Source: Coffea arabica (Eukaryota > Streptophyta > Magnoliopsida > Gentianales > Rubiaceae). Taken from it: a DNA stretch of 64,000 nt. The position numbers were made by a program, and so were the translations under genes. Shown one piece after another: positions 23,010 to 34,532 of the stretch; positions within the stretch are counted from its first letter, which is position 1; every line of letters starts with the position of its first letter. The DNA is taken from assembly GCF_036785885.1 (NCBI RefSeq), contig NC_092315.1:19818026-19882025 (forward strand), written 5' to 3'. The notes below the pieces were generated by a model. It saw only the letters and a list, made by a program, of their open reading frames with translations, was not told the DNA's origin and searched no databases.

Positions 23010-24898
23010 GCCGAAATTTGAGCCTGATTCTAAATAGATGGAGGTTAATCTAGACAAGGCTTAATTGAAGTGCTATTTTTCCACCATTACATTGCTGTTT
23101 GTTTATTAAATCTAAATGTAATAAATTCTATTCATTCAAATTAAAGAACCCCTATCGTTTCAGCATACTTTTTATCAGGCACAAAGCAAAATAAAAATGG
23201 AACAACTGCTTAGAGTAAAACAAACAAAATCTCAAGCAGCCAGAAAGATTTAATTGATAAGTAACATCAAAATAGGGAATATGGTTTGTATCCTGAATGA
23301 CATCACCGATGATTTCCTATTGCTCAGGGGTTGTATCAATGCCTATTGGATTACGGGTATAGCACAACCATGAAGCTGCACAAATGATCCTTCCAGGGCT
23401 GCTTGGTAAAGTGGAGTAGAAATAGCATAGGACTGAAGTGTTTAGCAAGAAAAGGAAAGATATAAGCCAAATATATTGGATGCACTTTTTCTTTATCACT
23501 CGGAAACAAAAATGAGAAAGAACAGGGACCAAATGGTGGTTGTTAGAAGTCCACAAGTTTGGCGAAATGAGCTCTTTTGTATTTAAGGAAAAAGTGCAGC
23601 TAATCAATAAGGAGAAGGAAGCAAAAAGGTCTGAAACTTTATATATGCTAAGCGCTGTGATTCTGCCAACTATATCACAAGGATACAATGCAATAATCTG
23701 AACTGCTTTTTCAATCAACTTTTTACATTTTTTTTAAAGCTTAAAAGATCCAAAATCAGAAGCTAAAAAAGGCCTGCTTTTGGTATTCTGATTTTGAGCT
23801 TTTCTAAAATCAACTTTTCAAAATACGAATATCAAATTAGAACATGCCCAAGCCCAATCATTAGTATTCTTGAAAATTAAAAGCCTAAGACAGTTCCTAG
23901 AGGGAAAAGGACAGAAACCGGCAAACAATGAAGAATATGACGAACTCAGTCCTAAGGAAATGAAAAGCAAAGGAACTATAAGAAGAATACAAGCACTGAA
24001 CAATGACCTCCAGAAATAGTGGCCTACTCGTTTAAAGCACTGGGATGGAAAATTGTTTTATTGGAAACAAAACCTACACATTCATCTTGATGGATGCTAC
24101 AAACATACTTTTACGTGTTTCTGTTTCCTCCAGGATTATGGAAAGTAGCTTTTATGTTACAACTCAAGTAATCTCCAAGCAAAAGGGGCAATTAGGCGTT
24201 TAACTATAACCCATCTGCATCCACTACTACCTCTGCTGAACAGAAGCTTGCCCTCTGATTCAGAAAAAAATCCAATTGCTTGTCTAATGACAGATCAACA
24301 AATTTAACACCAATAGTTTATTATGAACCTCGCACACAAAATCTCATTACAAATGAACAGATTTAACAGTAGGTAATCTACAAGTGGCAAGAAAACAGCA
24401 GTGCAGCAGACAAAATAAGATCAAGGCAGAAGTAGAGTAAGGAGTTCACCTTACAAAAGCACCAGGCCTAAGGTTTCATGAATTCTTATTACAATCATAA
24501 TTGAACAGAAACGAGTACCCTCAATTACTTATGTTAAATATAGATCTTAATTATGAACAGGAAAACATGAAGAGCTGAACAAGAAAATCACTTCACAAAT
24601 CACCGAAACTAAGCGTTCATCAATATCTATCACAATCATAACTAACCACAAACCACTAAGCTCTTTAACTATATAACAAGAAAAATGCAGCCCTTAATTC
24701 TAAAAGAAATGCATCAACACCAAAACAAGCAAACCACGTGAATGCAACCTTCAATTATGACCAGCAAATTGATAAATACAAAACAAACCGCTGGCCTCAG
24801 AATTGAAGCAAGAAACAAAAGATTCAAACTCTGTCTGACGCTAATCAATCAACCGCCTGTGGTCTCACAATTGAAGAAAGGAGAAAAAGAATTCATGC
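23010..24898. other. Unique-looking block without a recognised gene, copy 1
   Basis: Less AT-rich than its surroundings and possibly host intron or UTR sequence. A minus-strand frame at 23,317-23,718 (133 codons) is hydrophobic with scattered cysteines, resembles nothing I know and lacks plant gene context. It is repeated at 27,166 and 44,929 only because the DNA is duplicated. No RNA gene seen. Confidence 0.4.
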
Positions 24899-27800
24899 AA
24901 GTTAAATTGAACATATATCAAATCATAGGGAGTTTTTTGGTATTTTACCCATATAAATATTGAAAAAGCAATCACAACAAACAATGGAAGGGAGGACAAT
25001 TTTCAGAGAAGATAATTAATTAGTCTCCAAAATATAAGGGCTTTTAGGTCGATATATCTTGTTGCGACATCTGCAGAAGAGTAGAGCATAAACCCCTTAA
25101 GTTTTTGCTCCATGACTGAGCAACTAATTAAAAGTTCCAAGCCATAAGCTACCACTTGCAAACCCTTACAGCAAAACATCATCTGAAAAATTGGTCATCT
25201 TGTTAAATTTAACCACGAAAGAAAAATTGGTCATCTGAAACGTCATCTTGTTAATACTTTCCATGGAAACTTAATAAGCATTCTGCATATTTCATGACTT
25301 TTTAACCATCATTCTGAGATTAATCTACAATACATGATATACATCCAATCATTTAGTGCACGTACACAAAGAAAGCAATCAATTACCTGTACTTGAACCG
25401 TTTGGGTTTTACTAAATTTAACGTTCATTAGCTTACAAAGGAGATTGATCAAATCCAATCCTAATTAATTAAATTGGTCAATTTTCTTGTTGTAATCAAG
25501 CACATCACATATTGGTGTAGAAAACTCATGGGTCAGGATCCAACACATATTTATTTAACAGTTCAATATATTTTTGTAAATGCAGGCCATATATAACTCA
25601 TAACTTACAACATGCCACATGCCAAAATGCATTCAATTAATAATTATGATTCCCAGTAATAATGAACTAAAGCAGAAACCTCCCTTGAGGTTTTCCTTAA
25701 ATTATGTAAAACTATTCTGTAATTATGTAATATTTTTTGTACAAAGTGTAACTCTAATTGAACTATTTGTAAAACTTATCAACACAAATACAATTATTAC
25801 ATATTGGACCCATCTGTACACTAACAACTTATCACACTTCTATTGTAACGATGTACAAAAAGTTTATATAAAATTACAAAATGTTCAAAAAATGTTACAT
25901 GATTTAGGGATGGTTGATCTAACAACTGCTTCTATCTCACTCCCTAATATTAAATAGCCATGGAGTTTCCAGTGATGTTGACTTTTGGCAATGGACATAG
26001 TGTTATTGCCAAAATTGCAATTCCTAAGTGAATAATAACATAATCTAAAAGTAGTTTAAAGATGATGGGAATTCATGAGTATATAGCATTAGCAAGCCAT
26101 TTCTACTTGACAATAGGGTATCGCAATATTAATAACTTACAAACTCCATTCGACTAGGATGCACAAAAAGCTATTTATACTACCTCATTTTCACAAAAAT
26201 GGAAGAGCAAGTTTATTTACAACTACAACCACATATTGAAACTATTGCTGCCATTATGAGAATCCATAGTCACATTTTTTTTAATCTCCGTTCAGATCAA
26301 TGTAACATTTTTTAAACAATGTGTAACTCTATGTGAATTATTTATAAAACTTAATAACAGAAACGCAATCTATTATAAATATGTACAAGAAGTTTACATA
26401 AAATTACAAAATGTTCAAAACATGTTACACTGTTCAAGGACGATTTTATAGTGTTACCAAAGTTGGAGGGATGTGAGTTACATAAATAGAGTTCACAAGG
26501 AGGGTAAAAGTGGAACAAAAATAATAAAGGGTTGACAATGATACCAAAGTTATCATTCCAGGGGTGCTAAGTGTGATTTCGAAACATGAGGGGTGCTAGG
26601 TGTAATTAGAAGAAACCTCAAGGGAGGTTTCTGATATTAACCCTTGTTTTTATGAGTTTCAATTATGAAATTATAATGGATAATAACTTGATGTTGTGTT
26701 GATATTTTAGTACTTGATTATTTGCTAAAATTTGACTATAATAAAATTATCTAAGAAATTTTCATTAGCCTCGTAGGCGCCCCGCTGGGGAAGCGGGGCG
26801 GGGCAGGGGAGTTAGTAGGCAGTGAGACAGGGGTCTGCCCCGCCCCGTTGCCATCATAGCCGAAATTTGAGCCTGATTCTAAATAGATGGAGGTTAATCT
26901 AGACAAGGCTTAATTGAAGTGCTATTTTTCCACCATTACATTGCTGTTTGTTTATTAAATCTAAATGTAATAAATTCTATTCATTCAAATTAAAGAACCC
27001 CTATCGTTTCAGCATACTTTTTATCAGGCACAAAGCAAAATAAAAATGGAACAACTGCTTAGAGTAAAACAAACAAAATCTCAAGCAGCCAGAAAGATTT
27101 AATTGATAAGTAACATCAAAATAGGGAATATGGTTTGTATCCTGAATGACATCACCGATGATTTCCTATTGCTCAGGGGTTGTATCAATGCCTATTGGAT
27201 TACGGGTATAGCACAACCATGAAGCTGCACAAATGATCCTTCCAGGGCTGCTTGGTAAAGTGGAGTAGAAATAGCATAGGACTGAAGTGTTTAGCAAGAA
27301 AAGGAAAGATATAAGCCAAATATATTGGATGCACTTTTTCTTTATCACTCGGAAACAAAAATGAGAAAGAACAGGGACCAAATGGTGGTTGTTAGAAGTC
27401 CACAAGTTTGGCGAAATGAGCTCTTTTGTATTTAAGGAAAAAGTGCAGCTAATCAATAAGGAGAAGGAAGCAAAAAGGTCTGAAACTTTATATATGCTAA
27501 GCGCTGTGATTCTGCCAACTATATCACAAGGATACAATGCAATAATCTGAACTGCTTTTTCAATCAACTTTTTACATTTTTTTTAAAGCTTAAAAGATCC
27601 AAAATCAGAAGCTAAAAAAGGCCTGCTTTTGGTATTCTGATTTTGAGCTTTTCTAAAATCAACTTTTCAAAATACGAATATCAAATTAGAACATGCCCAA
27701 GCCCAATCATTAGTATTCTTGAAAATTAAAAGCCTAAGACAGTTCCTAGAGGGAAAAGGACAGAAACCGGCAAACAATGAAGAATATGACGAACTCAGTC

Positions 27801-28747
27801 CTAAGGAAATGAAAAGCAAAGGAACTATAAGAAGAATACAAGCACTGAACAATGACCTCCAGAAATAGTGGCCTACTCGTTTAAAGCACTGGGATGGAAA
27901 ATTGTTTTATTGGAAACAAAACCTACACATTCATCTTGATGGATGCTACAAACATACTTTTACGTGTTTCTGTTTCCTCCAGGATTATGGAAAGTAGCTT
28001 TTATGTTACAACTCAAGTAATCTCCAAGCAAAAGGGGCAATTAGGCGTTTAACTATAACCCATCTGCATCCACTACTACCTCTGCTGAACAGAAGCTTGC
28101 CCTCTGATTCAGAAAAAAATCCAATTGCTTGTCTAATGACAGATCAACAAATTTAACACCAATAGTTTATTATGAACCTCGCACACAAAATCTCATTACA
28201 AATGAACAGATTTAACAGTAGGTAATCTACAAGTGGCAAGAAAACAGCAGTGCAGCAGACAAAATAAGATCAAGGCAGAAGTAGAGTAAGGAGTTCACCT
28301 TACAAAAGCACCAGGCCTAAGGTTTCATGAATTCTTATTACAATCATAATTGAACAGAAACGAGTACCCTCAATTACTTATGTTAAATATAGATCTTAAT
28401 TATGAACAGGAAAACATGAAGAGCTGAACAAGAAAATCACTTCACAAATCACCGAAACTAAGCGTTCATCAATATCTATCACAATCATAACTAACCACAA
28501 ACCACTAAGCTCTTTAACTATATAACAAGAAAAATGCAGCCCTTAATTCTAAAAGAAATGCATCAACACCAAAACAAGCAAACCACGTGAATGCAACCTT
28601 CAATTATGACCAGCAAATTGATAAATACAAAACAAACCGCTGGCCTCAGAATTGAAGCAAGAAACAAAAGATTCAAACTCTGTCTGACGCTAATCAATCA
28701 ACCGCCTGTGGTCTCACAATTGAAGAAAGGAGAAAAAGAATTCATGC
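24899..28747. repeat. Nested direct duplication, 3,849 bp, only in copy 1
   Basis: After 24,898 the sequence jumps back to 20,254. Positions 24,899-25,674 equal 20,254-21,029. Then 796 bp (21,030-21,825) are missing, and 25,675-28,747 equal 21,826-24,898. The block contains the right ~52 bp of the 450-bp MITE, the right part of the 1,147-bp Mutator-type element (25,675-26,643, no left inverted repeat), the right end of the GC-ended element (to 26,858) and the unique block. I saw no difference from the source. The large copy 2 runs straight through at 46,510/46,511 without it. Confidence 0.93.
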
Positions 28748-29425
28748 CCTACCTGAACCTTATCAGTTATACTACCTGAATTTAATCAATGGTACATGTA
28801 AATTCATACATGGTAAGTAAACAGAAGCCACGTAAATCTTCAGCAGCTCTAACTGACGTAAATCTTTAGAAGCTGAAATTCGCAAATAGCTTAGAAGCTC
28901 AAACTCGCATAAAGCTTTCTCGCCTACCAATCTGCTGAGAAAGTCATCTTCAAAGCAGCATTTGGCCATGCGGCTCCCACACACTGCTTGACACATCGCC
29001 CACTCACCACTGATCTTAATTTGTGAAGCGGTCTTAATTTCCATGCAATAAACTTCCCGAGCGGAGTTAATTTGATTTTTTTTTGTTGGTAAGAGGAGTT
29101 ATTTTAATTTGATGGTCCTAATTTGAATGTAATATATTTCGCACAATCGGACAGTTGACCACAAGCCAGCCTGATATCTATGAATTTTACTTGCAAAAGG
29201 AAGCACACACCTGAAGAAGGAAAGTAAACGCACACCAACTGCTCCAAAAAGTTTCTTGTCCAACTAACAATACCAAATGCGCTCAAAGTTGAAAATTACC
29301 GGATAACTGGTCCATTTTCACTGTAGCAACCGAACTCTCGCTTAGTATGGTAATGATTATTATTTCTATGGGGAATATGAACTTGGATAATTAGTTTATG
29401 TTGGTCAAAGATTGTTATTTAGTCA
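28748..29425. other. Unassigned sequence left of the Pack-MULE, copy 1
   Basis: Has a minus-strand 90-codon frame (29,044-28,772, starting MEIKTASQIKISGEWAMCQ) and a 60-codon frame at 29,286-29,104. Neither shows a known domain. Short motifs resembling CGTAAATCTT and AGAAGCT recur around 28,830-28,915. I cannot support a gene. Confidence 0.35.
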
Positions 29426-29450
29426 ACTTCTCTATCCCACTTTTATTATA

Positions 29451-30542
29451 GAGCAAATTATCCGGTTGGCCATTAAACATTTGCAATCGTCGAGTTTTGG
29501 TCACTCAACTATTAAAAGTCTGGTTTTGGCCACTAAAGTGCATAAAAGCGAGACGCGATGCCATTCTGTTAGATTTAGCCGTTAACTTCATCGATGTGTC
29601 TGTCCGTGCGATTTCCAATACAAAAGGCAGGGACAATTTAGGACCTGAGAGTAGCATGAATGCTACTCTCCCAGCTAGTCCGCTCCCACTACCCCAGCTA
29701 GTCCGCTCCCACTACCACTACTTCCCTTCTTCCTCCACCCCCTCCTCCTACACAGAGTGGAGATCCGCCAGAGCCACCTACTACGCCGTCGCGGAACCGG
29801 GAGACCCGGTTGGTGGGGCTTGTGGTTATGGGGACCTGGAGAAAATGGGATACGGGAAAGCCACAGCTGCACTCAGTAAAGTCCTGTTTGAAAAGGGTCA
29901 GATCTGTGGAGCTTGCTTTCAAGTTAGGCGTGTTCAGGACATGAGATGGTGTATTCTTGGGACTTCCATTATTGTTACTGCGACTAACTTTTGTGCTCCG
30001 AATTATGGGTTTGAAGCTGATGGTGGAGGACATTGTAATTTCCCTAATGCACATTTTGTACTTCCCATTGAAGCTTTTGAGAAAATTGCCATTTGGAAAG
30101 CTTCCAATATACCCATTCAACATCGCAAGTATTGAGTTTGTGTGCTTATTCTTTAGCTGAATTCTCCTTTTCTTTCCTGTTGTTTTTTTTTTCTCTGAGC
30201 TAGAGTTACTCGTGTAATGGTATATTTGTAGCTGCATCTATTTTTTCAGGCCTATTCTGTAAACAATTTTTTTTTTAATTTTATAAATAGTTGGTAAAGT
30301 AATCTTTATTAGCTTTTTACAACAAGAAGAAGAAGGTCTATTTTCAACTTCCTAAATTGACCCTGCTTTTTGTATTGGAAATCGTGCAAACAGACGCATC
30401 GATGAAGTTAACGGCTAAATCTAACAGAATGGCCTCGCGTCTCGCTTTTATATATTTGAGTGGCCAAAACCAGACTTTTAATAGTTGAGTGACCAAAACT
30501 CGACGATTGCAAAAGTTTAGTGGCCAATCGGATAATTTGCTC
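29451..30542 (+). mobile_element. Pack-MULE carrying an expansin-A gene fragment, copy 1
   Basis: Inverted repeats of about 192 bp (starting GAGCAAATTATCCGG, 29,451-29,643 and 30,351-30,542) enclose roughly 700 bp. The unit is flanked by a perfect 9-bp duplication TTTATTATA (29,442-29,450 and 30,543-30,551). Long inverted repeats with a 9-bp duplication define a Mutator-like element. The interior has no transposase but encodes an expansin domain, so it is a gene-capturing Pack-MULE. The captured piece reads without introns across the domain. Direct repeats of CAGCTAGTCCGCTCCCACTA lie at the left acquisition edge (about 29,673-29,715). Confidence 0.92.
29758..30135 (+). pseudogene. Captured expansin A N-terminal domain, truncated
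   Basis: Expansins loosen plant cell walls. They have a signal peptide, a double-psi beta-barrel domain and a C-terminal carbohydrate-binding domain. Here a frame from 29,497 to 30,135 (212 codons) shows only the barrel domain from Trp88. It has WRSARATYY, GGACGYG, the ICGACF motif, TATNFC and GGGHCN, with six family cysteines at 109, 137, 140, 152, 166 and 180. The HFD box reads HFV (186-188), so its aspartate is lost. The frame ends at IPIQHRKY, where the second domain should begin. The first ~85 codons come from the inverted repeat and filler and give no signal peptide. The long frame could be transcribed from a promoter in the inverted repeat, but a working secreted expansin is unlikely. 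Confidence 0.9.
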
Positions 30543-31008
30543 TTTATTATATTGCTATTTCTCTTACATAAACATCATGTTTTACTTCTTTTTTGTTTTC
30601 TTAACATTCAATAACTATTAGTTGAATAAAAAATAAATACAACAAGTTCCAAAAAATAATATATAATAGAAAATTAAAAAATACAGCAGAAAATTCATGA
30701 AAAATCTCATTTTTTATGCATTTTGATTTTTTGAGTTTGTTAAATTTTGTGTATTACTAAGTTAATAGTTATTGGATATTAAGGAAATAAAAAAGAACTA
30801 AAACATGATGTTTATATAAGAGAAATAGCAATATAATAAAAAGTGGGATAGAAAGTGGCACAGGATGCGAGACAGAAGATCCATTGCGATTATTGTTGGT
30901 CTCTCTTTCTGACCTTTTCACCTCAAACCCCGAACCGGTTTTTTCATAAATTTTGATTAGATAAATTGAGAAAAGGAAAAGAAAGAAAATGAGATTTTAA
31001 ATTTGCAG

Positions 31009-31693
31009 ATATGCTACACGAGCTGCAAGGACTCTTCTTTCTACTTCCAGCAGGCAAAGCTCTCGTGCCTTTTCCGAAGGGCGAACAACAGTAGTTTCAT
31101 TGAGAGCAAGGGCAACTACTCTTGCCGTGCCTGACAAGGTGGATCCAGGAAATGCTTCTAGAAGTTCGATTTCAGGGCTCCTTGCCCTTCCTGCAGCAGC
31201 TTACATGCTCACAGAGCAAGAAGCACATGCTGCAGAGTTGGAACGCACTTTTGTTACCATCAAGACTGATGGGGTGCAGAGAGGATTGATTGCAAAAATT
31301 ATATCCCGCTTGAATGCAAAGGTTTTAAGCTCATGGCAATGAAAATTGTGGTTCCTTCAAAGGAATTTGCACAAAAGCATTATCATGATCTCAAGGAAAA
31401 GACCATTCTTTAATGGCCTCTGTGGCTTCCTAAGCTCTGGTCCTGTCATTGCCATGGTTTGGGAAGGTGAAGAAGTAATAAAATCCGACTGGAAACTTAT
31501 TGGAGCTACAAATCCACAGAAATCAGAACCTGGAACCATCAGAGGTGACTTTGCTGTTGTGGTTGGAAGGAATATTATTCATGGAAGTGATGGCCCTAAG
31601 ACTGTAAGGGATGAAATCAGCCTATGGTTCAAGCCCGAAGAGTTGGTTAGCTACACAAGCAATGCAGAAAAATGGGTCTATGGAGTCAATTGA
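31009..31693 (+). pseudogene. Organellar nucleoside diphosphate kinase (NDPK3-like) pseudogene, copy 1
   Basis: NDPK transfers the gamma phosphate from ATP to other nucleoside diphosphates through a phospho-His. The frame from about 31,009 reads a Ser/Arg-rich transit-peptide-like N-terminus, then ISGLLALPAAAYM and the kinase start [17 protein letters not shown]. In that motif the family Pro of KPDG is Thr. One base is missing near 31,310 and one extra A lies in the A run at 31,397-31,400, so about 87 bases are read out of frame. The rest is well kept: [24 protein letters not shown] with the active His, and a C-terminus EKWVYGVN ending in TGA at 31,693. No introns appear across the core, which points to a retrocopy. 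No poly(A) or target duplication was found. TTTGCAG just upstream resembles a splice acceptor, so a genomic fragment is an alternative. Confidence 0.88.
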
Positions 31694-32399
31694 GACTTTT
31701 TTTTTTTCCAATTTACAATTTCTTCTGCAACTTCAGCCCACATCAAAGAGTGGATGAACACAAAATTATCAAAATAATGTGAATGTTTTTGTCTAAGGAA
31801 CAACACTATTTCAAAGCAAACTCATAGTGAAAATCACTGCAATAATTTGTTTCCCCAAATTAATTTGTGAGTGACTCAAGTCAATGCAATTTTACCTTGA
31901 CAGTTTCTCTAATAAAAAAATTATTTTTTCTTTTAGATATGTATAGTTATTTTTGTTACATTTATTTAATTACATTATTGGAGGGTTACATATTGTAAGC
32001 ATGTTTGGAACTAAGTAAAATTAGCAACGAAATAAAACTAACCAATCTATAATCCTATACCAAATCCAAACATTATTTTTGGTATATATGATTAGCAAAT
32101 TGTATTTGTTAAGAGAATGATTATCATATGACATGTTTGGAACAATGTCAAAATTAGGGAACTAAATAGATCAACCAATACATGACATTATGAAAAATCC
32201 AAATAGAGGACATGAATCGATTTTTGGTAAAAAATAATTAAGTAATCTAAGAAACAAGAATGGGATATATATATATATATATCTTGTATACACTGTCAGT
32301 TTTGGATGAATAACAACTATGCAAAATTTGAATTTAAAATATTACTTTTATGCATATATCGATCATATAAAAAATCAAAACATGTGAGAAAGTGATGAG
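31694..32399. other. AT-rich spacer with an (AT)n microsatellite, copy 1
   Basis: No coding content. A short AT repeat lies at about 32,264-32,282. Part of it may be old retrotransposon sequence leading into the pol tail that follows. Confidence 0.5.
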
Positions 32400-32657
32400 A
32401 TGGTGATCATGACTGGACATGGTGAGGGTGATACACACATGAAGGTTCCAGTCGGACTAATAACAAGATCACGAGCTAAGAAGTTAAGGGAGTCTCTACA
32501 AGTCTTGGTTCATGCGGTGAAAGATCAAGTAGGTCAACCTATGATGATTGAAGGACTTGAACATCAAGACAAGACCATTTATACCCTATTTCAAGTTTCG
32601 GAAGTGGAAGAGAATGACTTCAAGGTTGGTCACAACATTCGAGTTCAAGAGGAGTAG
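32400..32657 (+). pseudogene. Ty3/gypsy pol C-terminal tail fragment, copy 1
   Basis: An 85-codon frame contains VPVGLITRSRAKKLRESLQ followed by an acidic end. This resembles the R-A-R-A-K-K-L tail that closes the polyprotein in several plant gypsy lineages. It lies directly upstream of an LTR, as expected for the 3' end of an element. The element to the right uses the same LTR as its 5' LTR, so the tail probably belongs to a neighbouring or recombined copy. Confidence 0.6.
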
Positions 32658-32659
32658 TT

Positions 32660-33214
32660 CGAGTACAAGCTTGATCCATGGATTAGTCTTCATTGTTTAG
32701 TTATTATTTCCAACATTTCATTAATAGTTCGAGTTGTTTATTAGTAGAGAATAACGGCCAGCTCTGTTAAGTGTCTTGCCCGAGGTAATGTGTCCTAGTT
32801 TGGGTAGGAATTTCACTTGTTTTCATTGTTTCCTTGTTGGAGTAGGAACTAGGGTTCGACAAATGTTAAAATAAGCTGTCTCATGCACTTTGTGTCATAA
32901 TTCAGAATTTTCCAGCAATAAATTGTGAGAATTTGTTCTCTTGGCTTCCTTGAGAGCTTGCTTGAATATTTGAGAGACTGTCTTGAGAGTATTCAATCGA
33001 TTGATCAACCAAGAAACACCCTTGGTTGTGGCGTTGCTTTACTCAACACTTTGCTTCGCTATTCTATTGAGTTATGGGTTACGATCATATCAATGTTCAT
33101 AACTCCATGGGTTAGAAGGGTCAAAGTTTTCCATCACTTCAACTTTGATATATGAGTCTAAATTCGGGGCTTTGTGGGATAAAAGTTCTAGCCATCTTGG
33201 TGGGTTCGTTATCA
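32660..33214 (+). repeat. LTR of gypsy element 2 (outer end approximate), copy 1
   Basis: The inner end is set by ...TTCGTTATCA at 33,214 just before the primer-binding site. The outer end lies between the pol tail stop (32,657) and about 32,770, but I could not fix it. The sequence is non-coding. Confidence 0.55.
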
Positions 33215-33217
33215 GCT

Positions 33218-33230
33218 TGGTATCAGAGTT
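33218..33230 (+). other. Primer-binding site of gypsy element 2, copy 1
   Basis: TGGTATCAGAGTT follows the LTR end after three bases and matches the initiator-Met tRNA primer used by plant LTR elements. Confidence 0.85.
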
Positions 33231-34532
33231 AGTTGACGGTATCATGTATATCCCTTTTGTCTCTTGTTGATCATTTGTTGTTGTTTGTTAATTGTTTGTT
33301 CAAGTTAGCCGTGTCTTGTTCTTGAGTCATCCATGTGAGTCTTGCAATTCTAGGGTTTACTACATTTGGCTCTTGTGTTGTAAAAAAAAAAAAACCAGAA
33401 TCGTGATTGTCATTTAGGGTTTCTTGTCCATCGGGTTTAGGGTTTGCGTTTTATTAGGGTTTTTCTTGTTGAAATTGCCCGAGTTTCCTGGTTGTTGAAT
33501 TCATCGTGTTTTTCCATTCAGTTTATGTGTTAATTTGTGTCATTTAGTTGTGATATTATTCCAGCAAAAAAAACCTGCTTACTCATGAATTCGTGGCAGT
33601 TCAAGTGTCACTTCATGGCAGTTCAAGTGTCAATCCGTGGCTGTTTGAATTTCTTGGAACACTTGATTGATTTTTGGACCCGTTCTTGAAGTGTTTCTTG
33701 ATTTTATTAAGCTGCGACACAGGTTCTTGAAGTTTTTGGGAATTTCTTGAATTTTTTTCGAAGGGTTCTTGAAAGACCTTGAGGAATTTTGAGTTATTAT
33801 TCAACCAAACTTGAATTCTTACATTCTTGAAGGTCTAGTGTTGGTTGCAGAAATAAACAAAAATATGGACAACTTTGGCTTGGAAATTCGATTCTTGATT
33901 TCTTCTTGATTCAAATTCAAAAAAAATGAATCAAGAAATGAAACACCAAACCCTAGTTGGATTTCCAAAACAATTTCGTTAGTCACTTGTGGTTTATCAA
34001 AGGAAATTTCTTTCCAATTTGAAAGCCTTTTCCTAGTACCTCTTGGATTTGACTAAGAGGAAGTTAAAAACCTGATTTGAGTAGGAAAGGGTAGGAGATT
34101 TCATTCCAAAACAGCCAGCCACATTAATTTCAAAACAGTTTCAGATTCCTTGAGTTTTCCTAGTGATCTAGGTTTCGTCTTTCCTTGTCCAAATTAATCC
34201 GCTCAGGTTCATCCATCTTTGTCCAAATTCTAGCAAGCAGTCACGAGTCCTTTGAATTAAATCTAGTCCTTTTTGAGCTCAACACTCAGTCCAAGTGAAC
34301 CGAATTATCATTAACCACTCCTTGAGTGATTCTTGACTACAAGTCGGTTGGAACACTTGAGCAATTTCTAATTTCTTCAAGTGAAGCAATCAAGTGCCTT
34401 GAGAACTAATTGATGAGAATATGAGAGTGTTACATACACTTGAGTGATACACGAGTGTGAGTGAAACACATAAGGGAGAGTGTGAGGTTATTTCTTTTAT
34501 TACTAACCAATTTTTGTAGGTTTCATATAACA

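Larger units (their letters stand above)
29426..30856. mobile_element. Outer MITE split by the Pack-MULE, copy 1
   Basis: ACTTCTCTATCCCACTTTTA at 29,426 and its near complement ending at 30,856 are inverted ends. The left arm continues on the far side of the Pack-MULE (30,543 onward: ATTGCTATTTCTCTTAC, AACATCATGTTTTA) and mirrors the right arm around 30,770-30,856. Removing the insert leaves an inverted-repeat element of about 330 bp. The Pack-MULE is therefore younger than this MITE. Its own target duplication was not identified. Confidence 0.75.

Noticed and set aside
23317..23718. 133-codon minus-strand frame, present three times (also 27,166 and 44,929)
   Set aside because: Repetition comes from DNA duplication, not selection. 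No domain, no splice or promoter context, and composition like a chance frame.
28772..29044. 90-codon minus-strand frame MEIKTASQIK...
   Set aside because: No domain or gene context. Considered as a host exon but unsupported.
29698..30237. 179-codon minus-strand frame across the Pack-MULE
   Set aside because: It is antisense to the expansin domain. The Gly-rich end is the complement of the Ser/Pro-rich filler, so it is a shadow.
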